This document shows positions 53,660-64,000 of a DNA stretch of 64,000 bases, one piece after another. The first letter of the stretch is position 1. Each line of letters begins with the position of its first letter. Made by a program: the position numbers and the translations under genes. The stretch comes from Saposhnikovia divaricata (taxonomy: Eukaryota > Streptophyta > Magnoliopsida > Apiales > Apiaceae): contig CM071598.1 of NCBI GenBank assembly GCA_036435485.1, positions 182,228,148 through 182,292,147 of the forward strand, written 5' to 3'. Under the pieces are notes generated by a model that was not told where the DNA came from, made no database searches, and worked only from the letters and a program-made list of their open reading frames with translations.

Positions 53660-56600
53660 ATGTTCCCATTCATGATTCTCTTTGTTATTCTTTCATTAGC
53701 AACATCTGAAATTCATATATTTGCATTTTCAAGCAATGAAACTGATCACCAAGCTTTACTTTCTTTTAAGTCTTCCATAAAAGATGATCCATTCGGTGCG
53801 CTAGACTCGTGGAATAATTCCATCCACTTCTGTAACTGGAATGGTGTTACGTGCAGTACGAGACGGCAGAGGGTAACTGCACTCCACCTCAGCTCCCAAT
53901 ACTTGGCGGGTAGATTGTCTCCTCATGTTGGAAACCTCTCATTTCTAAGGACAATTTTCCTCTATTCAAACAACTTTCACGGCTCAATCCCAAATGAAAT
54001 TGGCCAATTGTTTCGCCTACAATATCTTTTCCTGGGAAACAACTTGTTTCAAGGTGGATTTCCTGCCAATTTGAGTCATTGCATCGATATTAGATTCATC
54101 AATCTTGAAGACAACCATCTTGAAGGAGAATTACCTATTGACATCGCCGCTTCATGGTCTAAGCTTTATATGTTTGATCTTGGAAACAATCATTTTAGTG
54201 GATCAATTCCACCTTCAATAGGGAATATATCATCGCTTCGTTATCTTTATCTATTTGGCAACAATCTAAGGAGGAGCATCCCAAATGAAATTGGTCGACT
54301 GTATCGCCTAGAGTATCTTCATCTGGAGTGGAATTCTTTTCAAGGTGTATTTCCTGCCAATTTGAGTCACTGTGTAGATATTAGAAACATCAGTATGGGT
54401 CACAACAATCTTGAAGGAAAACTACCCACTCATTTTTCTTCTTGGTCTAAGCTTGAGGTGCTTAATCTTGAAGCAAATAATTTTACAGGATCAATTCCAC
54501 CGTCGATAGGGAATATATCATCTCTCCGTATTCTTTCTCTGGGTGCTAATAATTATCTAGGGGAGAGGATACCTTTTGATGTTTCTCATCTTGTAAAATT
54601 AGAGTATCTTGATTTGTCAGGAAACAGTTTGTCCGGTATGGTTCCCCTACAACTTTTCAACAATTCATTCCTTTATATGGTTGATCTTAGCCAGAATGAG
54701 CTAGAAGGAACGCTTCCAACGGATTTGGGTTTCACCCTTCCTAAGCTGCAACTGTTTGTTGTTGGTTTAAACAGATTTTCTGGCCCACTTCCACCTTCAA
54801 TAGTTAATGCGTCCAATTTGGTTATGCTTGATATCTTGGGAAACAATATTGGGCCTATACCAAATAATTGGGGTAGCCTTCCTCATCTTCAATCTTTAAG
54901 TCTGGGTCAGAATCCACTTGGAGCGTATATGCGGCCCAATGACCTGAGCTTCCTTAGTTCTTTGGTTAATTGTACCCAGCTAAAGGAATTGGGCTTACAC
55001 GAGAATGGTTTAAGAGGGCAGCTTCCAAATTCAATTGTAAATCTCTCCATCACTATGGAGAAACTGTATATGTACGGAAATCGCATACACGGAAGCATAC
55101 CTGGTGAAATTGGAAAACTTGTGAACATGAGAGTACTTTCATTGTATACCAACTTGTTAACAGGAACCATTCCAGAATCAATTGGAACGTTATCGAAGTT
55201 GGGCATGCTAGTTTTGAATGAAAACAACATTTCAGGATCAATTCCAGATTCCATTGGCAACTTTACTCAATTAGTTGGGCTCGATTTGCGGAATAATATG
55301 CTCCAAGGTAGCATACCTACTCAGTTGTTTGACATAACAACTCTAGAGCTATTGTATCTGGCTAACAACATGCTTAGTGGCGTAATACCTGACGAAATTG
55401 TGTTTTCTTCCCATTGTGTACAACTTGATTTGTCCCAGAATCTATTCACCGGCCCACTTCCATCCAACATTGGTAGCTTGAAACAATTGGGTGTACTTGA
55501 TCTTTCGTATAACAATCTCACAGGAGATATACCTACTACCCTTGATGGATGTTTGATGTTGCAGGGGCTATATATGGTAGGAAACAATTTTCAAGGTAAA
55601 ATTCCATCCTCTTTCAAAGCTTTGAAAAATCTTGCATTTTTAGATCTTTCAAACAATCATCTCTCTGGGAGTATTCCAAGCTTTTTTGATGGGTTTCATT
55701 TGATATTTCTCAACCTGTCGCACAACAATCTTGGAGGACAAGTGTCAAAAAAAGGTCTCTTTTCAAATGTTAGTGCATTCTCGATCATTGGAAATTTGGA
55801 GCTTTGTGGAGGTATTCAAGCATTGCATTTGCCTGCTTGTTCAGTAAAAGTCTCGAGGAATAAGAAAAAAACACTTTCCCTTAGAATGATACTCATCCTA
55901 GTTCTTGTACCCCTCAGTATCTTGTTAGCATGTCTTGCTTTTATTTTCTATCGACGTAAAAGTTCCAAGAAGTTGAATGTCCCCATTCCAGTATTAAAGG
56001 ATAGCCAATATCCCAAACTTTCATACCAAGACCTTTTACTCAGTACAAATGAGTTTTCTCCAAACAATATGCTCGGGGAAGGAAGATACGGTTCTGTTTA
56101 TAAAGGCGTTCTCGAATCAGTGGAACATATAGTTGCTGTGAAAGTACTGAAAGTTGAAGTACGTGGAGCCAACAAGAGCTTTTTAGCAGAGTGTGAAACG
56201 TTGAGGAACATTCGTCATCGGAATCTTATCAAGATCATCACGGCATGCTCTAGCATTGATCATAAGGGAAATGACTTCAAGGCATTGGTTTTTGAGTTCA
56301 TGAGTAATGGGAGTTTGGACAGCTGGTTGCATCCAAGTCCTCATCATCATCAAGGGAATGAAAGAAACTTGACTCTACTCCAAAGACTGAATATTGCCAT
56401 TGATGTTGCACTAGGAGTGGATTACCTACATCATCATAGTCATGCAAGTATCATTCATTGTGACATAAAGCCAAGTAACATTCTTCTTGATGAGGATTTC
56501 GTTGCTCATATTGGTGATTTTGGTTTGGCGAGGTTTTCTTTTGCTACAAGTGATGTCAATCACGCACAAATGAGTTCAATTGGCATACGTGGAACAGTTG

Positions 56601-57157
56601 GATATGTTCCACCAGGTGATTTTTCATACTGTTTCTTTATCAATATTAACTACTATGTTAAATATTGAGTTAAACGAGTAATATATTTTGCTTAATTACT
56701 AAAAATGTTTAGATAGAGGAGTATTTATCAAAATGTTTTTATTTGCCAATTATGTAAACCCTTTTGTTGTGTAGAGTATGGAGTGGGTGGGGAGATATCT
56801 GCAGAGGGAGATGTGTATAGTTATGGAATTCTTCTACTAGAAATGTTTTCAGGGAAGCGGCCTACAGAAAACACCATATTAATGGACAATGACAAGGATC
56901 TTCATGACTATGTGAGGAAGGCACTCCCGCAAAGAGTGATGGACGTTGTTGATCCACGAATTGTTCTAGATCAAGAAGAACATGTCTCGAATGTAGAACA
57001 ATCATGCAGCAAGGCTATCCTGAAGGTATGCCTGGCATCAATATTTGAAGTGGGGATATTATGTTCCGAAGAGACTCCACAAAAACGCATTGACATTAGT
57101 GTTGCTATTAAGTTGTTACGTGTGGCAAGAGACAAACTTCTGCAATGCAGTCACTAA
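53660..57157 (+). CDS. LRR receptor-like kinase, subfamily XII, non-RD (2 exons, 1112 aa)
   Basis: Exon 1 is 53660-56615 and exon 2 is 56775-57157. The GT/AG intron sits in the kinase domain at PP|EYG, as usual for subfamily XII (FLS2/EFR/Xa21 kin). I prefer ATG 53660 because a signal peptide follows at once (MFPFMILFVILSLATS). The LRR N-terminal cap has HQALLSFKSSI...CNWNGVTC. About two dozen LRRs follow, then a membrane span at about 742-765 and the kinase. Kinase residues: LGEGRYGSVYKG near 804, Lys828 (VAVKV), HCD with Cys934-Asp935 (non-RD), DFG Asp953. All catalytic residues are present. Non-RD class XII kinases are typically cell-surface receptors for microbial patterns; the ligand is unknown. 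Confidence 0.93.
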
Positions 57158-60100
57158 TCTGGGTGAGAATGACAAGGAAGAATGTGTATCTATGTACTTC
57201 CCATACTTTTATCCTTTTTTATTTGCAAGTTTCGATCTGTAAGTTCCACGAGCTGAAACCTTTCTTAAGATGCTCCAATAAAGTTTCGTTGTTAAATACG
57301 CCAAGACAGATTGGTTTGTATGCTAATATATTTCTTTCTATTTTGGTAAATTATGTGCTAGAATATCACTCTTCATGATTTTTCGACTTAATTTATCCAA
57401 TTCTATCTACTATTTGCAAGGATAATTTACTGCACTACAGAAGCCAAGGAAAAATATGAATTAGGTGTGTCCAAAAACCTGTTTTTATTAGTGCAGTATT
57501 ATGAATGCATTAACTTCTAGTTTTTGCTTATTTCAATAATTTAGGTTATCATTATAATATTCCTATTAATCTGCACAGGAGACGTGATTGTGTAAGGTTG
57601 TACTTGATCATTCAATATCTTAATTTATTAATCTATATTCTGCTCCTGCTCATGGAAAGCTTTTAGTACTTTATGATCAGCCTGATGATGATCACAACTT
57701 GGATTTGGTGAGTATCATGTTCAACCTTAATGATTCTCGGCTTAATTGATTGAGTCCACTGTTTCTATTGTAACTTCCTCGTGGATTCTAAATAATACAT
57801 CTCTAATGGAAGAAGTTTTTAGTAAAAAAATTCAAGATGGCAAAGATTATATATAATCTCTGTAAATTATGTAATTCCAATCATACAAAATTTTTTGGTA
57901 AAATTATAGGTAATTATTAGCTATATTTATCGAACATCTCAAGAACTGTAACAAATACATATAAATTTTATCATTATAGTCAATACAACACCCTACAAAT
58001 TCAATAAATATTAGTCGATCATTATTTTAAATAATTATTTTAGCCAACGTCATTTCATTGGAGATGGAGATGCTCTAAGTGACTAAACCACAAACAATTC
58101 TCAATTAAATATTTAAATTGTATAACTGTTTGTTTATAGTTAACTGAAATTTTACTACCTAATACTTATAATTGTTGGTAAAAGTGATTATCTTTTCCTC
58201 AATTTTTTCAACTGTAGTTAGAATTCAACATTGAACAAATTGTAGTTAGAGACTTGAGAGTGAGGACATAATTATCCTTTGAAATGAGAATCACACAAGT
58301 TAGAAGTGTTCAACCAAGCGAAATAAACACTTAATAGCTTCCTTGAACGCATTGGCTTTATGGGGGCTGCTTAGTTTATGCTCCTACTTAGCTTGGTTTG
58401 TAGATGTTTCTTAAATCCGATTAACGTCAAAATACTATACAATTTTTTGGGTACATTACATATAAACCAAGAATTTCCATCAAAGGTTGAAGTGCAGTTT
58501 TTATAATCACTCTGGAACTTGGGAGTTTGATGCATATGCTTTTCTCTATTATAGTCAATAATAATTATATAAATTATTCCTAGAGACCTAGTTTAGCTAA
58601 GAGGCCAATTCTGGTCATTTGTTTATCATACATAACCCCAAGATCGGGAAAGATTAACTATTTTGCTTCCAGGCTCCAGCAGAAAGGGAGAAAGCCAAGG
58701 CAGCAATGATATTTGTTATAAACTACTATACGAGTCAACCTCCAATTTCATCTTCCACATAACCAACTCCATTCTCCAAGTTCAATTTACATCTTTAGGT
58801 TATCTGATTTGCTGCAATCTGGCAATACGAAATGAAGAGTTTAAAATGTGGGTATGAATGTCACAAAGAGATATTGTGGATTATACTTTGTTCTTGAAAT
58901 TGCGTGTTACTTCATTGATTTGTGGTTATATAAGTGTGCAAGACATTACCAGTTCGTGTTTTAAGCAGAATGAAAAGATCAATAATGCGGAATTTTTCAA
59001 AAAAAATTACTAAAAGAACAGTCACTGTAAATGCTTCTCAAGCAAGCGAACGATTACAGTAAATACTCCTCTACCGAGCGAATGATGTCTATTCAATGAA
59101 CTAATTTTTAATATGCAACACATTGATTAATAATTGGTGACACAACATCCGTAAAATCCTTATCCGCCACTGGATGCACAAGTCACTCTGTGTGGCTACG
59201 ACCACATAGATTGACTTGATATTAAAAGGAATGTGTCTGTATATATGCGGTATATGTCTGTTAGACGACTGTGATAATAGCTAGTTAATTCTTGTGCATA
59301 AACCAATGGCTCATTTTTTTCTTAGCAGTGGAAAGTAGTGTGAAACATGCCAGTGAATGACTCAACTGACACAAAGATGGTAGTATCTTATACGTAGTGC
59401 TTCAATTTTTCTTCATACTGGGGTAGACTACTAAAATTTGCCTCTGAAATACTCTACCGAGACTAAGATGATACTGGTGGTTCGCTTTCTCTTTGAAAAA
59501 GAAGTCAAAAAAATGCTGCAGAAAGACACTACTCAGACAATAATGGCCTGTTAAGACACAAAGTAAATCACATAAAATGGACAGCTGATCATATCTAAAA
59601 TGTATCATACTGCATAGACGGACGGTAGGTGGAGTCTGAGCTCTACTATGGTTCCCTCATCTGGGGTCTCAAAGTGACTAATCTATGTTAAGTCAATTAC
59701 TTGTTTTTTAGACTATTAGTTGGTCCATATACATCAACATGACTACTTCACCTAACATTTTGAAAAATCTGAGCATCTTTTCGAATGAACTAAGCCTTAA
59801 TAATACATAGCTCATTTAATAAGATAATAATTCACACTATTATATCTTAAGTATGGTTCCTTAGAAGGAATCTAATGTTTAACTCTTTAAGTGACATCGT
59901 TGTACTTGTACAGAAACGGCATATTCTGCAAGGTGCGACTAAAATAGACATCTGTTGATTGTAAATGAAGCCGGCCCCTTCAGCCACTCCAAACATAACT
60001 ATTTTCCGTATATAGCTAGATTTTTCAAAACTTAATGGCACTTAAATTTTAATCTATTGAAAATAATGTTTACTTTTCTGTCATCATTTTTATTGACTAA

Positions 60101-60812
60101 TAAAGCTATTATTTATAGATTTTCCACATTGGTTTTTTCTTTTATATCAACCCCTCTTGCTGTCATGGTGGAAAATCTGTGTATTCCAGCTCTTGTATGT
60201 GTATGAATAATATACAGAGGCAGGCTTCATGTGTTCCCTGTTGACTTTAGAACCAATTCACAAGCACCGCCAGTCGCCAGATACATTTATTTTATACATT
60301 TCTAAATAAAGGTTATATTAGCTAAATATGAGTATTATTGGACCCTCGTGTCAGACTACATATATTTGCTGTGTTTTTCAAATAATTAAGCACACCTATG
60401 GCTACCTTTTCCGAGTTTGAACTCTCGCTCAGACCATCATAAGTGGAGCAAGGGAGATATCGTTAGACCGAAAGGGCCATCGGAGTTTTCACATAGGCAT
60501 GTGTGCCCTCTTTATCATGACAAGATTATATTATACTAAATCAAAGAATCAGATGTACTCAATTCCTGCAAGTGTTTGTTGCCCAAGAATAATACACATT
60601 TATATCCACACCTGCAGGGAGAGGTTAATCTATTGTGTTTTTTCACTGGTATCAGTGTATGCATGGCTATATTATTACACTGAATTTTGAGACAGGCTTC
60701 TAGTAATTTCTAAAGATTCTGAGCCCATTAATATTAAGGTAGTTGAATGCCTAAGCCAATTAATTATTTTAAGATTCTGAGCCAATTTTTTGTTTATTTA
60801 TATAGATGATTA

Positions 60813-60939
60813 CTCCCTATGGTTGACTTTTCTGCACATATTTGTTAAAATAATAATACTTTTAATTATACGGTCAAAATATATAAAATTACATGAAAAA
60901 AAAAAAATCAAAACACCTTATATAATGGATCGAAGAGGG
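60813..60939. mobile_element. Degenerate Stowaway-like MITE
   Basis: TA-CTCCCT at the left and AGAGGG-TA at the right, 127 bp, with inner ends only weakly complementary. Tentative. Confidence 0.3.
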
Positions 60940-61092
60940 TATTCTATTAAGTACATGCACATTTGTGCATCCAGTAAAAATCGGGGTGGAGACTGAACCC
61001 ATGGTTCGATCAAATGATCAACACCGACAATGTTGGATTCTGGACCAATGCAGCAGCAGAGGTTTCATTAATAAGGTATAGTATACGGGATC

Positions 61093-61274
61093 CGGATCTT
61101 CTGTTCCCTTTCTCTGTGTCTTCTTTGTGTCCCCTACTCTTTTTAATACAAAAATAGTGTTCCTGCGAGGCCCATTTTAAATAAAAATATTTTTTTATTT
61201 AAAATAGGCCTGCAGGGATACTCTTTTTGTACTAAAAAGAGTAGGGGACACGGATAAAGGAGACAGATGATCCA
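61093..61274. mobile_element. Fold-back MITE (near-palindromic, ~182 bp)
   Basis: The left arm (cttctgt...gtcccctactctttttaatacaaa) is the reverse complement of the right arm (gtactaaaaagagtaggggac...acagatgatcc) over about 85 bp each, with almost no loop at about 61187. The transcript would form a long hairpin. Confidence 0.7.
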
Positions 61275-62363
61275 ATGGCCAACCCCAATATACATATCAT
61301 TGTTACAGATGAAAGTTCAGGGAACTCCAAGGGGACCCCTCGGTTATAAAATGGTCTACGGTATCCTAAACTGCATTATTTGAAAAACATATATAGGGCA
61401 AGGATTGGATTATAGTGTTGCTTTTACTAGCTAATTGAGAAACTATATATTGTAAATGCTACATTATTTCTAAAAATTTATTAAGACAAGAAATGAAGAA
61501 GATTATATGATTCTAAAAGGGAATATCATAATGCTAACTAAAAAGTTAAGCCTCTCAATCACTTTTACTTCAGCCTGCGCTGGTTCACTAAAATGGTTGA
61601 CTTGATTAAATAATAAAATCATTCATTTTATACAATACGATAATATATATGTTAGTTGGTCACTCTGTTTCTGCAGGCTCCAACTAGTCAGTAGCTACCA
61701 TGTCCTATGTATAAAAGATCCTTAATACATCTATTTACATGTATTTATATCAGCATATGTGTCTGTTCTGTACAGTTCTCGTTGGTCGGATTAAAAGATA
61801 AATAGCCAAGCAGATTTTAATAATTTAGATAATTGAATTCCTAGTAGAAGGACATAAGTAGTAAACTTCATTTTAATTTGAGAGATATTTTCTTGCCTGA
61901 ATAAAATGTTGATGGTTGCACTGGTATTCTTTAAGGATCTGAACTTCTTTACGCTATGATTCACCTGTAAATTGATGTGGATCGGTTCGAGTTATGACTC
62001 GTGTTATTTATGCGATAGTGTTAAAATATAATATGAGATCTTGTCAACGGGTTATTTGTATATCTATTGATTAATTTGATCAAATTTATGTGCTACTTAT
62101 TTCTGCCTGAAATTATTTTAACCAAGTTAAGTACATTGCTTAATTAGCATAATAAATAAATTTTGTTTGACAAATTATTTTCAATATACACTGAAATGGG
62201 TATTATTTGCTCAAAATGATGATTCATATATAGCTTGTCCAGCTCAGAGCCTGCAATTTAATTTTTAATAGCATTATTTTCAACAACTTGAAGTAGTAGT
62301 GCACATGCACTGCTGATGACCTCTTCAATGATCTTTCACACCCCATCCAATGCTTTTGCTTCT

Positions 62364-62371
62364 CTATATAT
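62364..62371 (+). promoter_or_regulatory. TATA box of the small basic-protein gene
   Basis: CTATATATACC, about 95 bp before the ATG at 62463. Good core-promoter spacing. Confidence 0.6.
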
Positions 62372-62462
62372 ACCAACACTCTTACTTCTCAAATCTCACT
62401 AAATTGACCTACTATCTCCATTTTCAAGTGTCATCTTGGCTTCTAAGTTTCTTAAAGAAACC

Positions 62463-62774
62463 ATGACTTCTATTTTGAGTAGGAGGTCAAATGCTTACAC
62501 AAAGCTGGAATTTGAAGACCCTGAAGAAATACAGCATCGTCGCGCACAGTTCTTGATTTACAAAGTTCTTCAACAGGCTGCAGATTCGTCGCCAAGACGA
62601 CGAAAAAGATCTTGGTTGCGAATTCGAATGTGTAGATTTAAGATTAGGATTGGGAAGAGACTGAAGAAACTTAGGAAAGGCCTTGTTTTAAGTATTGGTG
62701 CTGCTAAAGGTGGTGCTCATAAACAAGTTATAAGTCATATGAAAACATGGAAGCGCTTGTTTGGTTTAGTTTGA
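62463..62774 (+). CDS. Small basic plant-specific protein (103 aa), function unknown
   Basis: The ATG at 62463 is the first; the longer open frame upstream starts only with TTG. An acidic N-terminal patch (LEFEDPEE) is followed by HRRAQFLIYKVLQQA, a strongly basic block (SPRRRKRSWLRIRMCRFKIRIGKRLKKLRK) and KTWKRLFGLV at the end. There is no signal peptide; the basic block could be a nuclear-localisation or nucleic-acid-binding surface (inference). It resembles short uncharacterised plant proteins, but I cannot name the family. Single exon with a good TATA box. Confidence 0.7.
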   Translation: MTSILSRRSNAYTKLEFEDPEEIQHRRAQFLIYKVLQQAADSSPRRRKRSWLRIRMCRFKIRIGKRLKKLRKGLVLSIGAAKGGAHKQVISHMKTWKRLFGLV

Positions 62775-63022
62775 GAAGCCATACATGCATTTTTTTTTTG
62801 CACTCATTCTTCCTTCTTTCGTTACTTGGTATCAAGTTCCTGTAAGCTACTACTTCTTTATAAATTATATACATGTTGAATTCTGCTAGCTTTTTCTAGT
62901 TCTTCAAGTCTGCATAATCAACTTACATTGTTCTTTTTTGGCTTAAACGTTAAATTATTAAACTTAAAAGATGATTACATAGCCCGTGGAAGGCAAACGA
63001 GCAATTAACTGTGCCGCTAGCC
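62775..63022. other. 3' flank of the small-protein gene
   Basis: T-rich 3' untranslated-like sequence; nothing more. Confidence 0.4.
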
Positions 63023-63302
63023 CAGTGGCGGAACTAGAGGGGGCCTACGGTGCTTGAGAATCCCTGACTTCCATAAAAACAATAAAAAAGAATCTATTCG
63101 TACTAAATTACAGGTCAGCACCCTGTGAAAAAAAAAATTTGAGTTTGGTAATCGGATTGAGGATGAATGGTTAAATGATGACATGGTGGTTTATATTGAA
63201 AAGACTATTTTTACAAAGGTGGATAATAAATTTGTTTTACAAAACTATCAGAATATGCAAAATCGCAAAATTCAATTATCATCCATTACCTTTTCAAATT
63301 AA
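63023..63302 (+). pseudogene. hAT-family transposase remnant (end sequence plus C-terminal codons)
   Basis: CAGTGGCGGAAC at 63023 matches the usual start of plant hAT elements. At 63150-63302 an ATG-less open frame reads RIEDEWLNDDMVVYIEKTIF and then ends LQNYQNMQNRKIQL... TAA. That is the conserved C-terminal dimerisation-region signature of ZMYM1/TTF-type hAT proteins (E.WLND..V.YIE..IF). Most of the gene is missing. Confidence 0.6.
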
Positions 63303-63769
63303 AATAATTCATCAGTCATTATAGGTTAGTTGTCTCTTCTGGTTTTGTCCACTTTTATGGTTATCGTAAAATATTCATGTTAAATATATAAGCTCCCGTA
63401 AATTTTCGTCCTAGTTGCGCTAGCTTTATTTCTCTGATCTTAAATTTTGATGGAAATGTGATCTACCCCATGTTAAAATGATTCTGCATTAACTATCAAA
63501 TAGTAACAATACATCGATTGGATAATCAAGATCACTAGAGACTTGGAAAAATTGCATGTTACAAGCCAATTAAGTAATGGTATTTAAAAATTTGAAGTCA
63601 TTAAACATGCGAGCAAGTAATAGAATAAGAGAGGTAATTGCATGTTTTTTGACTGACAAGTTAACTTCAGCTTTGTGATTATATACTTTTTTAATTTAAT
63701 GTCCCTTTAGCATAACAAGTTAACTTCCACATTCAGTTTGTATTTTCTAGATGTCCAAATGTGACCTGG
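63303..63769. other. Intergenic
   Basis: AT-rich; no supported feature. Confidence 0.4.
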
Positions 63770-64000
63770 CAAATCGGATATTCAGTTCGGTTTCGGATCG
63801 GATCAATGTTCGGTTATGATATATTCAGATCAGATTCAGTTTGGGCCGGATTTAATTCGATTCGGGTTTAGTTTCGGTTTTGCATACTCTAACTCGGTTT
63901 CGGTTTGGATCAGATGAATTTCGGTTCGGATCATATTCGGATTAAAATCGGATAAATTTTGGATTAAAATCAGATTAAATTCGGTTCGGATCTTTTTGGA
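63770..64000. repeat. Degenerate 'TTCGGTTTCGGATC' repeat, cut by the window end
   Basis: Repeated ttcggttcggatc/attcggat phrases. Probably the end of another hAT-like or similar repeat continuing beyond 64000. Confidence 0.5.

Larger units (their letters stand above)
57158..62361. other. Large gene-poor interval
   Basis: No complete gene. Two isolated coding-like stretches are noted: LYDQPDDDHNLDL before a gtgag at 57708, and APAEREKAKAAMIF after a ttccag at 58672. They may be exon relics of one decayed gene. Contains two MITEs, listed separately. The rest is AT-rich. Confidence 0.4.

Noticed and set aside
59402..60996. Several 60-70-codon ORFs in the gene-poor interval
   Set aside because: Chance-length frames with no family features.
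1..64000. tRNA, rRNA or snoRNA genes
   Set aside because: No A/B-box pairs, cloverleafs or conserved rRNA segments recognised by eye; a tRNAscan run would settle it.

Overview
This is a plant nuclear window, from a core eudicot and probably an asterid. The evidence is AT-rich intergenic DNA, GT-AG introns, a class V small heat-shock gene, a PSPG-box glycosyltransferase, a subfamily XII LRR receptor kinase, and nested plant-type transposons (Copia, Gypsy/Tat-like, MULE, Helitron, Stowaway, RTE LINE, hAT). I cannot fix the species. I see no bacterial operons, CRISPR array or tRNA/rRNA gene.

Layout. 0-5.2 kb: the last exon of an unrecognised + strand gene, then on the minus strand a class V small HSP and a MYND-finger protein. 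5.7-22.7 kb: a Mutator-like element (MULE) with ~165-bp terminal inverted repeats and a perfect 9-bp target duplication. It carries a zf-GRF gene relic and a PB1-like-domain gene. A young 14.1-kb Copia element (minus strand) landed at the stop codon of the PB1-like gene, with a perfect 5-bp target duplication. The Copia has gag, protease-integrase, RT-RNase H and an extra 1592-codon ORF downstream of pol; pol is broken at a G7 run. 22.7-28.6 kb: a complete Helitron, a second Helitron end, a Stowaway MITE and a 5'-truncated RTE LINE with a 15-bp duplication. 29.4-37.1 kb: a 7.7-kb dual-RNase-H Gypsy element with near-identical LTRs but a gutted coding region, and about 2.7 kb of satellite-like arrays near its 3' end.

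38-53 kb: gene-poor DNA with an LTR fragment, Helitrons and MITEs. It also holds a tail-to-tail pair made of a UGT pseudogene (+) and an intact UGT73-like gene (-). 53.7-57.2 kb: a two-exon, 1112-aa non-RD LRR receptor kinase, a likely innate-immune receptor. Its upstream region has repeated TTGACT (W-box) units split by an 853-bp Helitron. 57.2-64 kb: mostly empty, with a fold-back MITE, one small basic-protein gene (103 aa) and a hAT transposase tail.

The host genes do not form a pathway. Most of the interest lies in the transposons: exact nesting order, heat-shock-element-like motif clusters in the Copia, satellite-like arrays in the Gypsy, and a Helitron inside a receptor-kinase promoter.
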